Positions 24,597-31,204 of a DNA stretch of 31,204 nt are shown one piece after another. A program made the position numbers and the translations under genes. The notes below the pieces were generated by a model. That model ran no database searches, was not told the origin of the DNA, and saw only the letters and a list, made by a program, of their open reading frames with translations. Every line of letters begins with the position of its first letter. The first letter of the stretch is position 1. Source of the stretch: JBOHER01 sp050701115 (lineage in GTDB: Bacteria > Actinomycetota > Actinomycetes > Mycobacteriales > Pseudonocardiaceae); the NCBI GenBank assembly GCA_050701115.1, contig JBOHER010000500.1, positions 1 to 31,204 on the forward strand. The letters are read 5' to 3'.

Positions 24597-25676
24597 ATGA
24601 CGAACATGCACACACCCGTCGCCGACGCCACCGGGCTCGGTGAGATCGAGCGCGGCGCGCAGCGGATCAACGTCGATGACAAGGCGATGATCAACGCCCG
24701 CGCCGACGTCAACCAGTTGCTCCCGCTCAAGTACCACTGGGCCTGGGAGAAGTACCTGGCCGGCTGCAACAACCACTGGATGCCGACCGAGGTCGCCATG
24801 CAGGCCGATATCGCGCTGTGGAAGTCGCCGGACGGGCTCACCGCGGACGAGCGGCAGATGCTCAAGCGCAACCTCGGCTTCTTCGCGACCGCGGAATCCT
24901 TGGTGGCCAACAACATCGTCCTCGCGGTATACCGGCACATCACCAACCCCGAGTGCCGCCAGTACCTGCTGCGCCAGGCGTTCGAGGAGGCCGTGCACAC
25001 GCACACCTTCCAGTACATCTGTGAGAGCCTCGGCCTGGGCGAGGGCGAGCTGTTCAACATGTACCGCGAGGTGCCCTCGATCGCGGACAAGGCCACCTGG
25101 GCGCTGAAGTACACCCAGAACCTGGAGAACCCGGACTTCGAGACCGGGACACCGGAGGCCGACCAGAACTTCCTGCGAGACCTCGTCGCCTTCTACGTCA
25201 TCTTCGAGGGCATGTGGTTCTACACCGGGTTCGCGCAGATCCTGTCCCTTGGTCGGCGCAACAAGATGGTGGGCATCGCCGAGCAGTACCAGTACATCCT
25301 GCGTGACGAGTCGATCCACCTGAACTTCGGCATCGACTGCATCAACCAGATCAAGATCGAGAACCCGCACCTGTGGACACCGGAGTTCCAGGCCGAGGTG
25401 CGCGGCATGCTCACCGAGGCCTGCGCACTGGAGGTCGCCTACGCAAGGGACACCATGCCGCGCGGCATGTTCGGGCTGTCCGCCGAGCTGTGCGAGCAGT
25501 ACCTGCACTTCATCACCGACCGGCGCGCGCAGCAGATCGGCCTCGCGCCGATCTTCGGCCAGGAGGACAACCCGTTCCCCTGGATGTCGGAGGCGATGGA
25601 CCTGAAGAAGGAGAAGAACTTCTTCGAGACGAGGGTCATCGAGTACCAAACCGGCGGCGCCCTCGACTGGGACTGA
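24597..25676 (+). CDS. nrdB: Ribonucleotide reductase beta subunit, class Ic type
   Basis: 359-residue ferritin-fold radical subunit. A constant offset of 11 to Chlamydia trachomatis R2 places every metal ligand: E100 (TAESLVANN), E131 and H134 (EEAVHTHTF), E204 (VIFEG), E238 and H241 (RDESIHLNFG). At the radical position E. coli NrdB has Tyr122; here it is F138, as in Chlamydia F127. The first ligand is Glu and not Asp84. Both changes define class Ic enzymes, which keep the oxidising equivalent on a Mn(IV)/Fe(III) cluster in place of a tyrosyl radical. The C-terminal tail (EYQTGGALDWD) should dock into NrdA. The ATG has ggaacgga upstream. Lies between the intergenic hairpin and its own terminator. 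Confidence 0.96.
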   Translation: MTNMHTPVADATGLGEIERGAQRINVDDKAMINARADVNQLLPLKYHWAWEKYLAGCNNHWMPTEVAMQADIALWKSPDGLTADERQMLKRNLGFFATAESLVANNIVLAVYRHITNPECRQYLLRQAFEEAVHTHTFQYICESLGLGEGELFNMYREVPSIADKATWALKYTQNLENPDFETGTPEADQNFLRDLVAFYVIFEGMWFYTGFAQILSLGRRNKMVGIAEQYQYILRDESIHLNFGIDCINQIKIENPHLWTPEFQAEVRGMLTEACALEVAYARDTMPRGMFGLSAELCEQYLHFITDRRAQQIGLAPIFGQEDNPFPWMSEAMDLKKEKNFFETRVIEYQTGGALDWD

Positions 25677-25688
25677 CCCTCGAACAAG

Positions 25689-25727
25689 GCGGCGCTTTCC
25701 GTTAGCCCGGCTGGCGGAAAGCGCCGC
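25689..25727 (+). terminator. Terminator of the nrdAB operon
   Basis: gcggcgctttccg (25689-25701) pairs perfectly with 25715-25727 over 13 bp; the 13-nt loop can itself pair agcc/ggct. It stands 12 bp after the nrdB stop and about 70 bp before the next riboswitch. Confidence 0.88.
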
Positions 25728-25797
25728 ACCTTCCCGTGTCCTGACACCACTGAGAGAGGGCGACCCCGCGGCGAGTCATCCTGCTAGAGTCGATCAC

Positions 25798-25995
25798 GCC
25801 ACTGGTTCTCTCCGCAGGCAGCCCGGCGGAGAGAGGCAACAGGGAACCCGGTGCGAATCCGGGACTGCCCCGCAGCGGTATGTGGGAACGACCGCCGTCA
25901 CCGCGAGCCGCGGTACAGCACTGGGCCAGCCCGGGAAGCGACGGCCAGTAGGCCAGGCTCAGCGAGCCCCCGCCCACGAGTCCGAAGACCTGCCC
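25798..25995 (+). promoter_or_regulatory. Cobalamin riboswitch upstream of metE
   Basis: Same aptamer landmarks as the nrdA leader: agggaacccggtgcgaatcc, gactgccccgcagcggta, gggaacgaccg, cactgggccagcccgggaag, cgacggccagtagg and the B12 box gagtccgaagacctgcc ending near 25993. It is followed at 26033-26045 by the same ctcgcgggtgggc element that follows the nrdA aptamer. Located about 130 nt before metE. Expected to switch metE off when B12-dependent MetH can work. Confidence 0.96.
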
Positions 25996-26103
25996 GTGGT
26001 GCGCGTGCCGCCCGGTGTGCGCGAGTCCGAGCCTCGCGGGTGGGCGCGACCGAACGACCGCCGCGCGGCCGTTCGTTCCGCCTCCTCGCCTCGGACTCTC
26101 CGA

Positions 26104-26130
26104 CGAGCTCGCGAGGAGAGAGCTATGACC
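26104..26130 (+). promoter_or_regulatory. SD region of metE shared with nrdA
   Basis: This 27-nt stretch containing the gaggagaga SD and the first two codons differs from the nrdA counterpart (21661-21687) at only two positions. agctc (26106-26110) and gagct (26120-26124) can enclose the SD; upstream tctcc (26094-26098) could pair with ggaga instead. Suggests translational control by the riboswitch and a shared origin of both leaders. Confidence 0.55.
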
Positions 26131-28431
26131 GATAACCAGTCCCGCCTTGGCGCCACCGTGCTGGGCTACCCCCGGATCGGCCCGGACCGCGAACTGAAAC
26201 GCGCGGTCGAACGCTATTGGTCCGGACGGATCGACGCGGCTGAGCTGCGGCAGACGGCCAAGACGCTCCGGTTCGACACCTGGCGCGAACTGCGCGACGC
26301 CGGCCTGGACACCGTGCCCTCGAACACTTTCTCCTACTACGACCACGTCCTGGACACTGCGGCCCTGTTCGGTGCCCTGCCCGAGCGCTTCACCCGACTC
26401 GGGCTCGGTGAGATCGACACGTACTTCGCCGCCGCGCGCGGGGTGCAGGACGCCCCCGCGCTGGAGATGACGAAGTGGTTCGACACCAACTACCACTACC
26501 TGGTGCCGGAGCTCGGGCCCGGCACCAGGTTCACGGTCGCCGGCACCAAGCCCGTCGACGAGTACCGCGAGGCCAGGGCCGCCTGGATCGAGACCAGGCC
26601 CGTCCTGGTCGGACCGTTGACCTTCCTTCTGCTCTCGAAACCGGCCGACGACGCCCCGGCCGGTTTCCTGCCACTCGAGTTGCTCGACGCGCTCCTGCCC
26701 GCCTACGCCGAACTGCTCGGCACACTGCATCAGGAGGGGGTCGAGTGGGTTCAGCTGGACGAGCCCGCCTTCGCCGCCGATCGCACCGCCGATGAGCTCG
26801 ACGCGCTCGCCCACGCATATCGGACCCTAGGCTCGCTGGAGGAGCGACCGAAGCTCCTTGTCGCAGGGTACTTCGGCCGGCTCGGCGGCGGACTCGGTGT
26901 GCTTGCCCGCTCCGCGGTCGACGCCATCGCCGTCGACCTGGTCACCGATCCGTCCGCTGTGGACGAGGTCGCGGCCGAAGGCGCATTGCGGGACAAGGAG
27001 GTGCTCGCCGGCGTCGTCGACGGGCGCAACATCTGGCGGGTGGACGTGGACACCGCGCTCGCCAGGGCGGCCACCCTGCTCGGCACCGCTGGCCGGGTCG
27101 GTGTCACCACCTCCTGCTCCTTGCTGCACGTGCCCTACGACGTCGAACGCGAGACCGGAATCGACGAGCGGGTGCGCGGTTGGCTGTCCTTCGCCCGGCA
27201 GAAGGTGGCCGAGGTCGTGCTCATCGGCCGGGCGCTGGCCCAGGGCACCGACACCGTCGCGGATGAGCTGGCGAAAGCCAGGTCGGCGACCGCGGATCGG
27301 GCCTCCGCGCACGATCTGCGCAACCCTCGGGTACGCGCCCGCCTCGAGGTGCTGCGCCCCGAGCACACCCGCCGGTCGGCCTATGCCGAACGCGCCACGG
27401 CCCAGCGGGCGACACTGGGCCTGCCCGATCTGCCGAGCACCACCATCGGCTCGTTCCCGCAGACCGGCGAGGTACGTAAGGTGCGGGCGGCCTACCGCGC
27501 CGGTCGGATCGACGCGGCGAACTACCGGGCCAGCATGCACGCCGAGATCGAGAAGGTCGTGCGGCTGCAGGAAGCCCTCGGCCTCGATGTGCTGGTGCAC
27601 GGCGAGCCGGAGCGCAACGACATGGTGCAGTACTTCGCCGAGCAGCTCGCCGGGTTCGCGGCGACCGAGCACGGCTGGGTGCAGTCCTACGGTTCGCGCT
27701 GCGTGCGGCCGCCCATCCTCTACGGCGACGTTTGGCGGCCGTCGCCAATGACAGTGGAATGGGTGGGCTACGCGCAGAGCCTGACCGACCAGCCGGTCAA
27801 GGGCATGCTGACCGGCCCGGTGACGATCCTGGCGTGGTCGTTCGTCCGCGACGACCAGCCGCTGGCCGAGACCACCCGCCAGGTCGCGCTGGCGATCCGG
27901 GACGAGGCGCACGATCTCGAATCGGCTGGGATCCGGATCATCCAGGTGGACGAGCCCGCCCTGCGCGAGCTGCTGCCACTGCGCGCAGAGGAGCACCAGG
28001 AGTACTTCGACTGGGCCGTGCACGCGTTCCGGCTCGCCACCTCGGGCGTCGCGGATGCCACGCAGATCCACACGCACATGTGCTATTCGGAGTTCGGAGA
28101 CATCGTGCCCATGATCGAAGCCATCGACGCGGACGTGACCAGTATCGAGGCGGCACGCTCCCGGATGGAGGTGCTCGCCGACCTCGGGCGGGCCGGTTTC
28201 TCCCGCGCCGTCGGGCCCGGCGTATACGACATCCACTCGCCTCGGGTACCCGACGTGGACGAGGTCAGCGGCTTGCTGCGCACGGCACTGGACTCGGTTC
28301 CCGCCGAACGCTTGTGGGTCAACCCGGACTGTGGCCTGAAAACCCGCGGCTACGACGAGGTCGAACCAGCCCTGCGCAGCATCGTCGCGGCCGCCCGAAG
28401 GCTCCGCACCGAACACGCCCGGCTCGTCTGA
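26125..28431 (+). CDS. metE: Cobalamin-independent methionine synthase
   Basis: Transfers the methyl group of 5-methyl-tetrahydropteroyl-triglutamate to homocysteine. 768 residues with two related barrel halves: the N-terminal half starts GYPRIGPDRELKRAVERYW, the C-terminal half starts around LPDLPSTTIGSFPQT (about 433-447). The zinc ligands of the C-terminal half are all present with an offset of 10 to E. coli: H651 and C653 (THMCYSEF), E675 (SIEAARS) and C736 (NPDCGLKTR). Homocysteine-site VHGEPERNDMVQYF is intact. The ATG has the gaggagaga site shared with nrdA. Preceded by its own cobalamin riboswitch and followed by a hairpin, it is a single-gene unit. Confidence 0.97.
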   Translation: MTDNQSRLGATVLGYPRIGPDRELKRAVERYWSGRIDAAELRQTAKTLRFDTWRELRDAGLDTVPSNTFSYYDHVLDTAALFGALPERFTRLGLGEIDTYFAAARGVQDAPALEMTKWFDTNYHYLVPELGPGTRFTVAGTKPVDEYREARAAWIETRPVLVGPLTFLLLSKPADDAPAGFLPLELLDALLPAYAELLGTLHQEGVEWVQLDEPAFAADRTADELDALAHAYRTLGSLEERPKLLVAGYFGRLGGGLGVLARSAVDAIAVDLVTDPSAVDEVAAEGALRDKEVLAGVVDGRNIWRVDVDTALARAATLLGTAGRVGVTTSCSLLHVPYDVERETGIDERVRGWLSFARQKVAEVVLIGRALAQGTDTVADELAKARSATADRASAHDLRNPRVRARLEVLRPEHTRRSAYAERATAQRATLGLPDLPSTTIGSFPQTGEVRKVRAAYRAGRIDAANYRASMHAEIEKVVRLQEALGLDVLVHGEPERNDMVQYFAEQLAGFAATEHGWVQSYGSRCVRPPILYGDVWRPSPMTVEWVGYAQSLTDQPVKGMLTGPVTILAWSFVRDDQPLAETTRQVALAIRDEAHDLESAGIRIIQVDEPALRELLPLRAEEHQEYFDWAVHAFRLATSGVADATQIHTHMCYSEFGDIVPMIEAIDADVTSIEAARSRMEVLADLGRAGFSRAVGPGVYDIHSPRVPDVDEVSGLLRTALDSVPAERLWVNPDCGLKTRGYDEVEPALRSIVAAARRLRTEHARLV

Positions 28432-28432
28432 G

Positions 28433-28487
28433 GCCCGCATGAGTGTTGAGTGGCCAGCATCCGACCACTCAACACCGTGCTCATGGG
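28433..28487 (+). terminator. Hairpin after metE
   Basis: gtgttgagtgg (28443-28453) pairs perfectly with ccactcaacac (28465-28475); the outer parts gccc-gc-atgag and ctcatgggc extend the stem with a bulge. It begins right after the metE stop. Its outer atgagtg/cactca pattern resembles the nrdA-nrdB hairpin. Confidence 0.82.
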
Positions 28488-28531
28488 CTTACCGAATTCC
28501 GACCGGCTTGACCTTCTCGCTGAGAGTCGGA

Positions 28532-28639
28532 GGTTGACAAGTCCCGGAGACGCAGGCCGCGCGAGCCCATGCAGTCTTCACACCTTCATGATCTTGCGCG
28601 GCCGCCTACGTCTCCGGGACCGACACGCCAAGATCAACC
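28532..28639. repeat. Large imperfect inverted repeat
   Basis: gtcccggagacg (28541-28552) pairs perfectly with 28609-28620. Inside, ggccgcgc (28555-28562) pairs with gcgcggcc (28596-28603), and outside, ggttga (28532-28537) pairs with tcaacc (28634-28639). The whole would fold into a roughly 108-nt stem with bulges and a loop near 28566-28592. It is in non-coding DNA between metE and the decayed transposase; it could be an IS end, a terminator-like structure or a structured RNA. Confidence 0.7.
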
Positions 28640-28839
28640 GCTATAGCCGACCCCGGCTGAAGGGAGCCCGGTGGGGGCGACCCGCCGACACGTCCGCGCG
28701 CCGGCGGCGGGTGACCGTGTCCCGCTACCCGGCCCGCCGGCCCGTCGAGCCCGCCACCGCCGCCGGCAAACGGCTGCTCGGTATCCGGGCAGGCCGCGAC
28801 CGCCTCCCACGCGCCGTCGACCGCACCGCACCGTACCGT

Positions 28840-29123
28840 TCGGCTTGGCCGTCTACAGCCTCAGCACCGGCTGGCACGCCAGCAACGGCTACCACCCCGA
28901 CGACGTCACCAGCCGGCTCGCCGCGCCACCCTGCTACGACCACAAGACTTCAGCCCGCGTTCGAAGACGTGCTCACCGAGCCCCGCCGCACCCCCGTCGC
29001 CGCCCGAACAACCGGCGTTGGCGCAGCTCAACCCGACCCCGGCAAACACCACGACTACGCCCCGGCCTGCGCCGCCACCGCCGCACAACCGCGAAACTCA
29101 AGGTGGGGGCCACCGCCAACTAA
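28840..29123 (+). pseudogene. Transposase C-terminal remnant, frameshifted
   Basis: One frame gives VPFGLAVYSLSTGWHASNG and YHPDDVTSRLAAPPCYDHKT (to about 28960), the next frame PAFEDVLTEPRR and VAARTTGVGAAQPDP (to about 29090), then the first frame returns with RTTAKLKVGATAN and the stop at 29121-29123. The order and spacing (H-PDDV ... PWY-HKTEPAFEDML-KLRRTL-AAR) match the C-terminal region of a widespread actinobacterial transposase group. At least two frameshifts; the catalytic part is not recognisable upstream. gttgatctt at 29160-29168 mirrors aagatcaac at 28630-28638 and may mark element ends. Confidence 0.65.
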
Positions 29124-29170
29124 CGCCGATTCTCGCGCCGGGTGTGGGTGGCCGCCGGAGTTGATCTTAC

Positions 29171-29405
29171 GGTGGCCGTCGGCCTCGAAATTCCTTTTGC
29201 TTCGCAAGGACACGTGGCGCACTCCTCTCCGGCCCAATGTCGGGGCTTTGGGGTCGATCTCGCTGTCCGCGCAGTGCCTCTCGGCTGAGTGGTGCTCGGA
29301 CCGGCTGCACCGATCCGTATCGACCGAGCGTTAAAAATCACAGCAATGTAAGACACGGCGGTGGTGGTCCTTGACTCCGCGGTCGTGGACTGCTGAAGTA
29401 CTATC
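29171..29405. other. Non-coding gap before the transposase
   Basis: No protein-like frame and no clear hairpin. The stretch around 29330-29400 is less GC-rich than its surroundings (gttaaaaatcacagcaatg), as expected of a promoter or IS end. The left end of the transposase element cannot be fixed because the right end falls at or beyond the window border. Confidence 0.4.
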
Positions 29406-31163
29406 GTGGAACGAACAGCGAAATCGACCCCAACAGCCCGGCGGGCTGCAGCCCGCCCCGGGGGAGAGTTCTTTGCCCGGCCGACGGGGCCCAACCATCG
29501 CCGCTACGAGGCGTTGCGGGCCTACCTGTGGGAGGGGACCAGCGCCGAGGTCGCCGCCGAGCGGGCCGGCTACTCGCTTCCCACCCTGCGCTCGGTGGTC
29601 CGCGACTTCCGGGCCGGCAAGACCGGGTTCTTCCTCAACCCACGCCCCGGACCGACCCGGGCGCCGGCCAAGTGCGCCGCCCGCGAACGCATCATCGAGC
29701 TACGCCGGGCAGGCCACTCCGCGAAGGAGATCACCGAGGCGCTCGCTGGCACGCCGACCCCGCTCAACCGCACCGGAGTCGCCGAGGTGCTGTCCGAGGC
29801 CGGCTTCGGCCGGTTGCCGGTCCGCCCACCCGCCGAGCGCGGCGCGCCCTACCGTGACCACCCCCGCCGGGCCGAGCTGATCGACTTCGCCGCGTTGCCC
29901 GACCGTGCCCAGACCAAGGTGGCGGGGCTGCTGCTGGCTGTGCCTGAGCTGGTCGCCCTGGACCTGCCCGGTCTGGTCGCCGCCGCCGGCTACCCGGGCA
30001 CCGCAGTCATCCCCGCGCTGAACTACCTGCTGTCCCTGCTGGCGCTGAAGCTGGTCGGCATCCGCCGGGTCTCCCACGTCGACGATCTCGCCGCCGACGT
30101 CGGGGCTGGGCTGTTCGCCGGGCTGGCGGCGCTACCCAAGGCCACCGCGCTCACGACCTACTCCTACCGGCTCAGCCACGCCCGCCAGGCCGGTCTGCTC
30201 GCCGCTCTCGGCAAGGCGATGCTCGGCGCCGATTTGATCTCCGACGCCGGCGGGGACCTCGACCTGGACTTCCACGCCATCATGCACTGGGGCGAGGACG
30301 TTGCGCTTGAGAAGCACTACGTGCCCAGCCGGTCTCAGCGCACCCGCTCGGTGCTGTCCTTCTTCGCCCAGGACGGCGCGAGCCAGACCCTGGTCTACGC
30401 CAACGCGGACCTGACCAAGGCCACCCAGGCGAAGGAGGTGCTCGTCTTCGCCGAGCACTGGAAGACCCTGACCGGAGCGTGGCCCGGGCTGCTGGTGATG
30501 GATCAGAAGGTCACCACTCAGGCGGTGCTCGCCGAGCTCGACGCCCGCGGCATCGATTTCCTCACCCTGCGGATGCGCTCCCCAGCGCTGACCCGCCACA
30601 TCGATGCGCTACCGGCCAGTGCCTGGCGCACCGTGGCACTCGACCGGGCCGGCGCCTACCGACGACCCAAGGTCGTCGAGGAGGAGGCCACGCCCTCCGC
30701 CTACCCAGGCACCGTGCGCCAGCTCGTCGTGCGTGGCCTCGGCCGGGACGCTCCCACCGTGATCATCACCAACAACCGGACCCGCAGCACCAAGCAGATC
30801 ATCGAGCGCTACGCCCGCCGGATGAACATCGAACAACGCCTCGCCGAGTCGATCCGCTCCTTCCACGTCGACGCGCTCGCCGGTGCCGTGCCACTCAACG
30901 TCGACCTCGACGTCGCGCTGTCCGTGCTCGCCAGCGCGGTCTGCGCCTCGCTCCGCCGCCGGCTCACCGGCTACCACCAGGCCACCCCCGACACCCTGCA
31001 GCGACGGTTCCTGTCCACCGGGGGCGCCATCATCAACGACGGGCAGTCCATCATCGTACGGCTAAACCGGCGCACCTACTCCCCGGTACTGCGTCAAGCC
31101 GACCTTCCCGAAACCGCGGTCCCATGGTGGGGCGATCGCACCCTGCGCTTCGAATTCGAGTGA
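29406..31163 (+). CDS. IS4-superfamily-type DDE transposase
   Basis: Intact 585-residue protein. The N-terminal 150 residues contain helix-turn-helix repeats (TSAEVAAERAGYSLPTLRSV near 42-61 and HSAKEITEALAGTP near 104-117) for binding the element ends. The catalytic part has a first acidic cluster D284/D286/D288 in GGDLDLDFHAIMHWG, a second acid D366 in VMDQKVTTQAV and E476 in YARRMNIEQRLAESI. The last fits the IS4 signature Y-x2-R-x3-E (Y469, R472, E476), but the Lys six residues further is Ile. I cannot name the IS. The GTG start has no strong ribosome site. Terminal repeats could not be located. Confidence 0.75.
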   Translation: MERTAKSTPTARRAAARPGGEFFARPTGPNHRRYEALRAYLWEGTSAEVAAERAGYSLPTLRSVVRDFRAGKTGFFLNPRPGPTRAPAKCAARERIIELRRAGHSAKEITEALAGTPTPLNRTGVAEVLSEAGFGRLPVRPPAERGAPYRDHPRRAELIDFAALPDRAQTKVAGLLLAVPELVALDLPGLVAAAGYPGTAVIPALNYLLSLLALKLVGIRRVSHVDDLAADVGAGLFAGLAALPKATALTTYSYRLSHARQAGLLAALGKAMLGADLISDAGGDLDLDFHAIMHWGEDVALEKHYVPSRSQRTRSVLSFFAQDGASQTLVYANADLTKATQAKEVLVFAEHWKTLTGAWPGLLVMDQKVTTQAVLAELDARGIDFLTLRMRSPALTRHIDALPASAWRTVALDRAGAYRRPKVVEEEATPSAYPGTVRQLVVRGLGRDAPTVIITNNRTRSTKQIIERYARRMNIEQRLAESIRSFHVDALAGAVPLNVDLDVALSVLASAVCASLRRRLTGYHQATPDTLQRRFLSTGGAIINDGQSIIVRLNRRTYSPVLRQADLPETAVPWWGDRTLRFEFE

Positions 31164-31204
31164 CCGGGTTGGGGCCGAACTTGCTGCGCGAGAATCCGCG
31201 CTAA

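Noticed and set aside
25882..26124. N-terminal extension of MetE by 81 codons
   Set aside because: It lies inside the cobalamin riboswitch and leader; the ATG at 26125 has a strong SD and starts the conserved MetE sequence.
28450..29334. A 294-codon plus-strand reading frame after metE
   Set aside because: Composition is Arg/Pro/Ala/Thr-rich, it runs through hairpins and an inverted repeat, and only a part matches a transposase in alternating frames.

Overview
The window is a high-GC actinobacterial chromosome segment, most likely from a Pseudonocardiales-type organism. The reasons are GC-rich third codon positions, a GTP-type PEP carboxykinase, an actinobacterial soluble acyl-ACP desaturase, bacterial Ku with a LigD-like ligase, and cobalamin riboswitches before both a class I ribonucleotide reductase and metE. 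The species assignment is inference; no rRNA or tRNA gene is visible.

Layout. 1-1057: no intact gene, but a frameshifted ISAs1-family transposase remnant. 1058-4657 (-): fused 5-oxoprolinase/hydantoinase. 4846-6666 (+): pckG. 6852-7583 (+): secreted trypsin-fold protease with a perfect terminator hairpin. 7665-14576 (all -): a small Cys/His-rich protein, Ku, an acyl-ACP desaturase behind an overlapping palindromic operator, a GCS2-family ligase, a DNA ligase with a LigD-type phosphoesterase domain but no polymerase domain, and an FAD oxidoreductase with a C-terminal Rieske domain. 14654-16160: two gene wrecks, a PolA-like exonuclease/polymerase on - and an NrfD-like membrane subunit on +.

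16198-20578 (+) reads as one functional module. It has a regulator that joins an AcoR-type GAF sensor to a LytTR DNA-binding domain, a MIP channel with an unusual wide selectivity filter, a glutathione-independent formaldehyde dehydrogenase with all zinc ligands present, and a secreted GlcG/HbpS-like heme-binding-family protein. Downstream is a small ORF (53 codons) that stays open in frame past an internal TAG, then a nitroreductase fragment.

21318-28487 (+) is a cobalamin-sparing block. One cobalamin riboswitch precedes nrdA-nrdB and a second precedes metE. These are the B12-independent counterparts of class II RNR and MetH. The NrdB has Phe in place of the radical tyrosine and Glu at the first metal-ligand position, the signature of the Mn/Fe class Ic enzymes. 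The two leaders share almost the same 27-nt ribosome-binding segment.

28488-31204: a large inverted repeat, a decayed transposase tail, and an intact IS4-superfamily-type transposase. Four separate gene remnants plus this transposase show that rearrangement has been frequent here.
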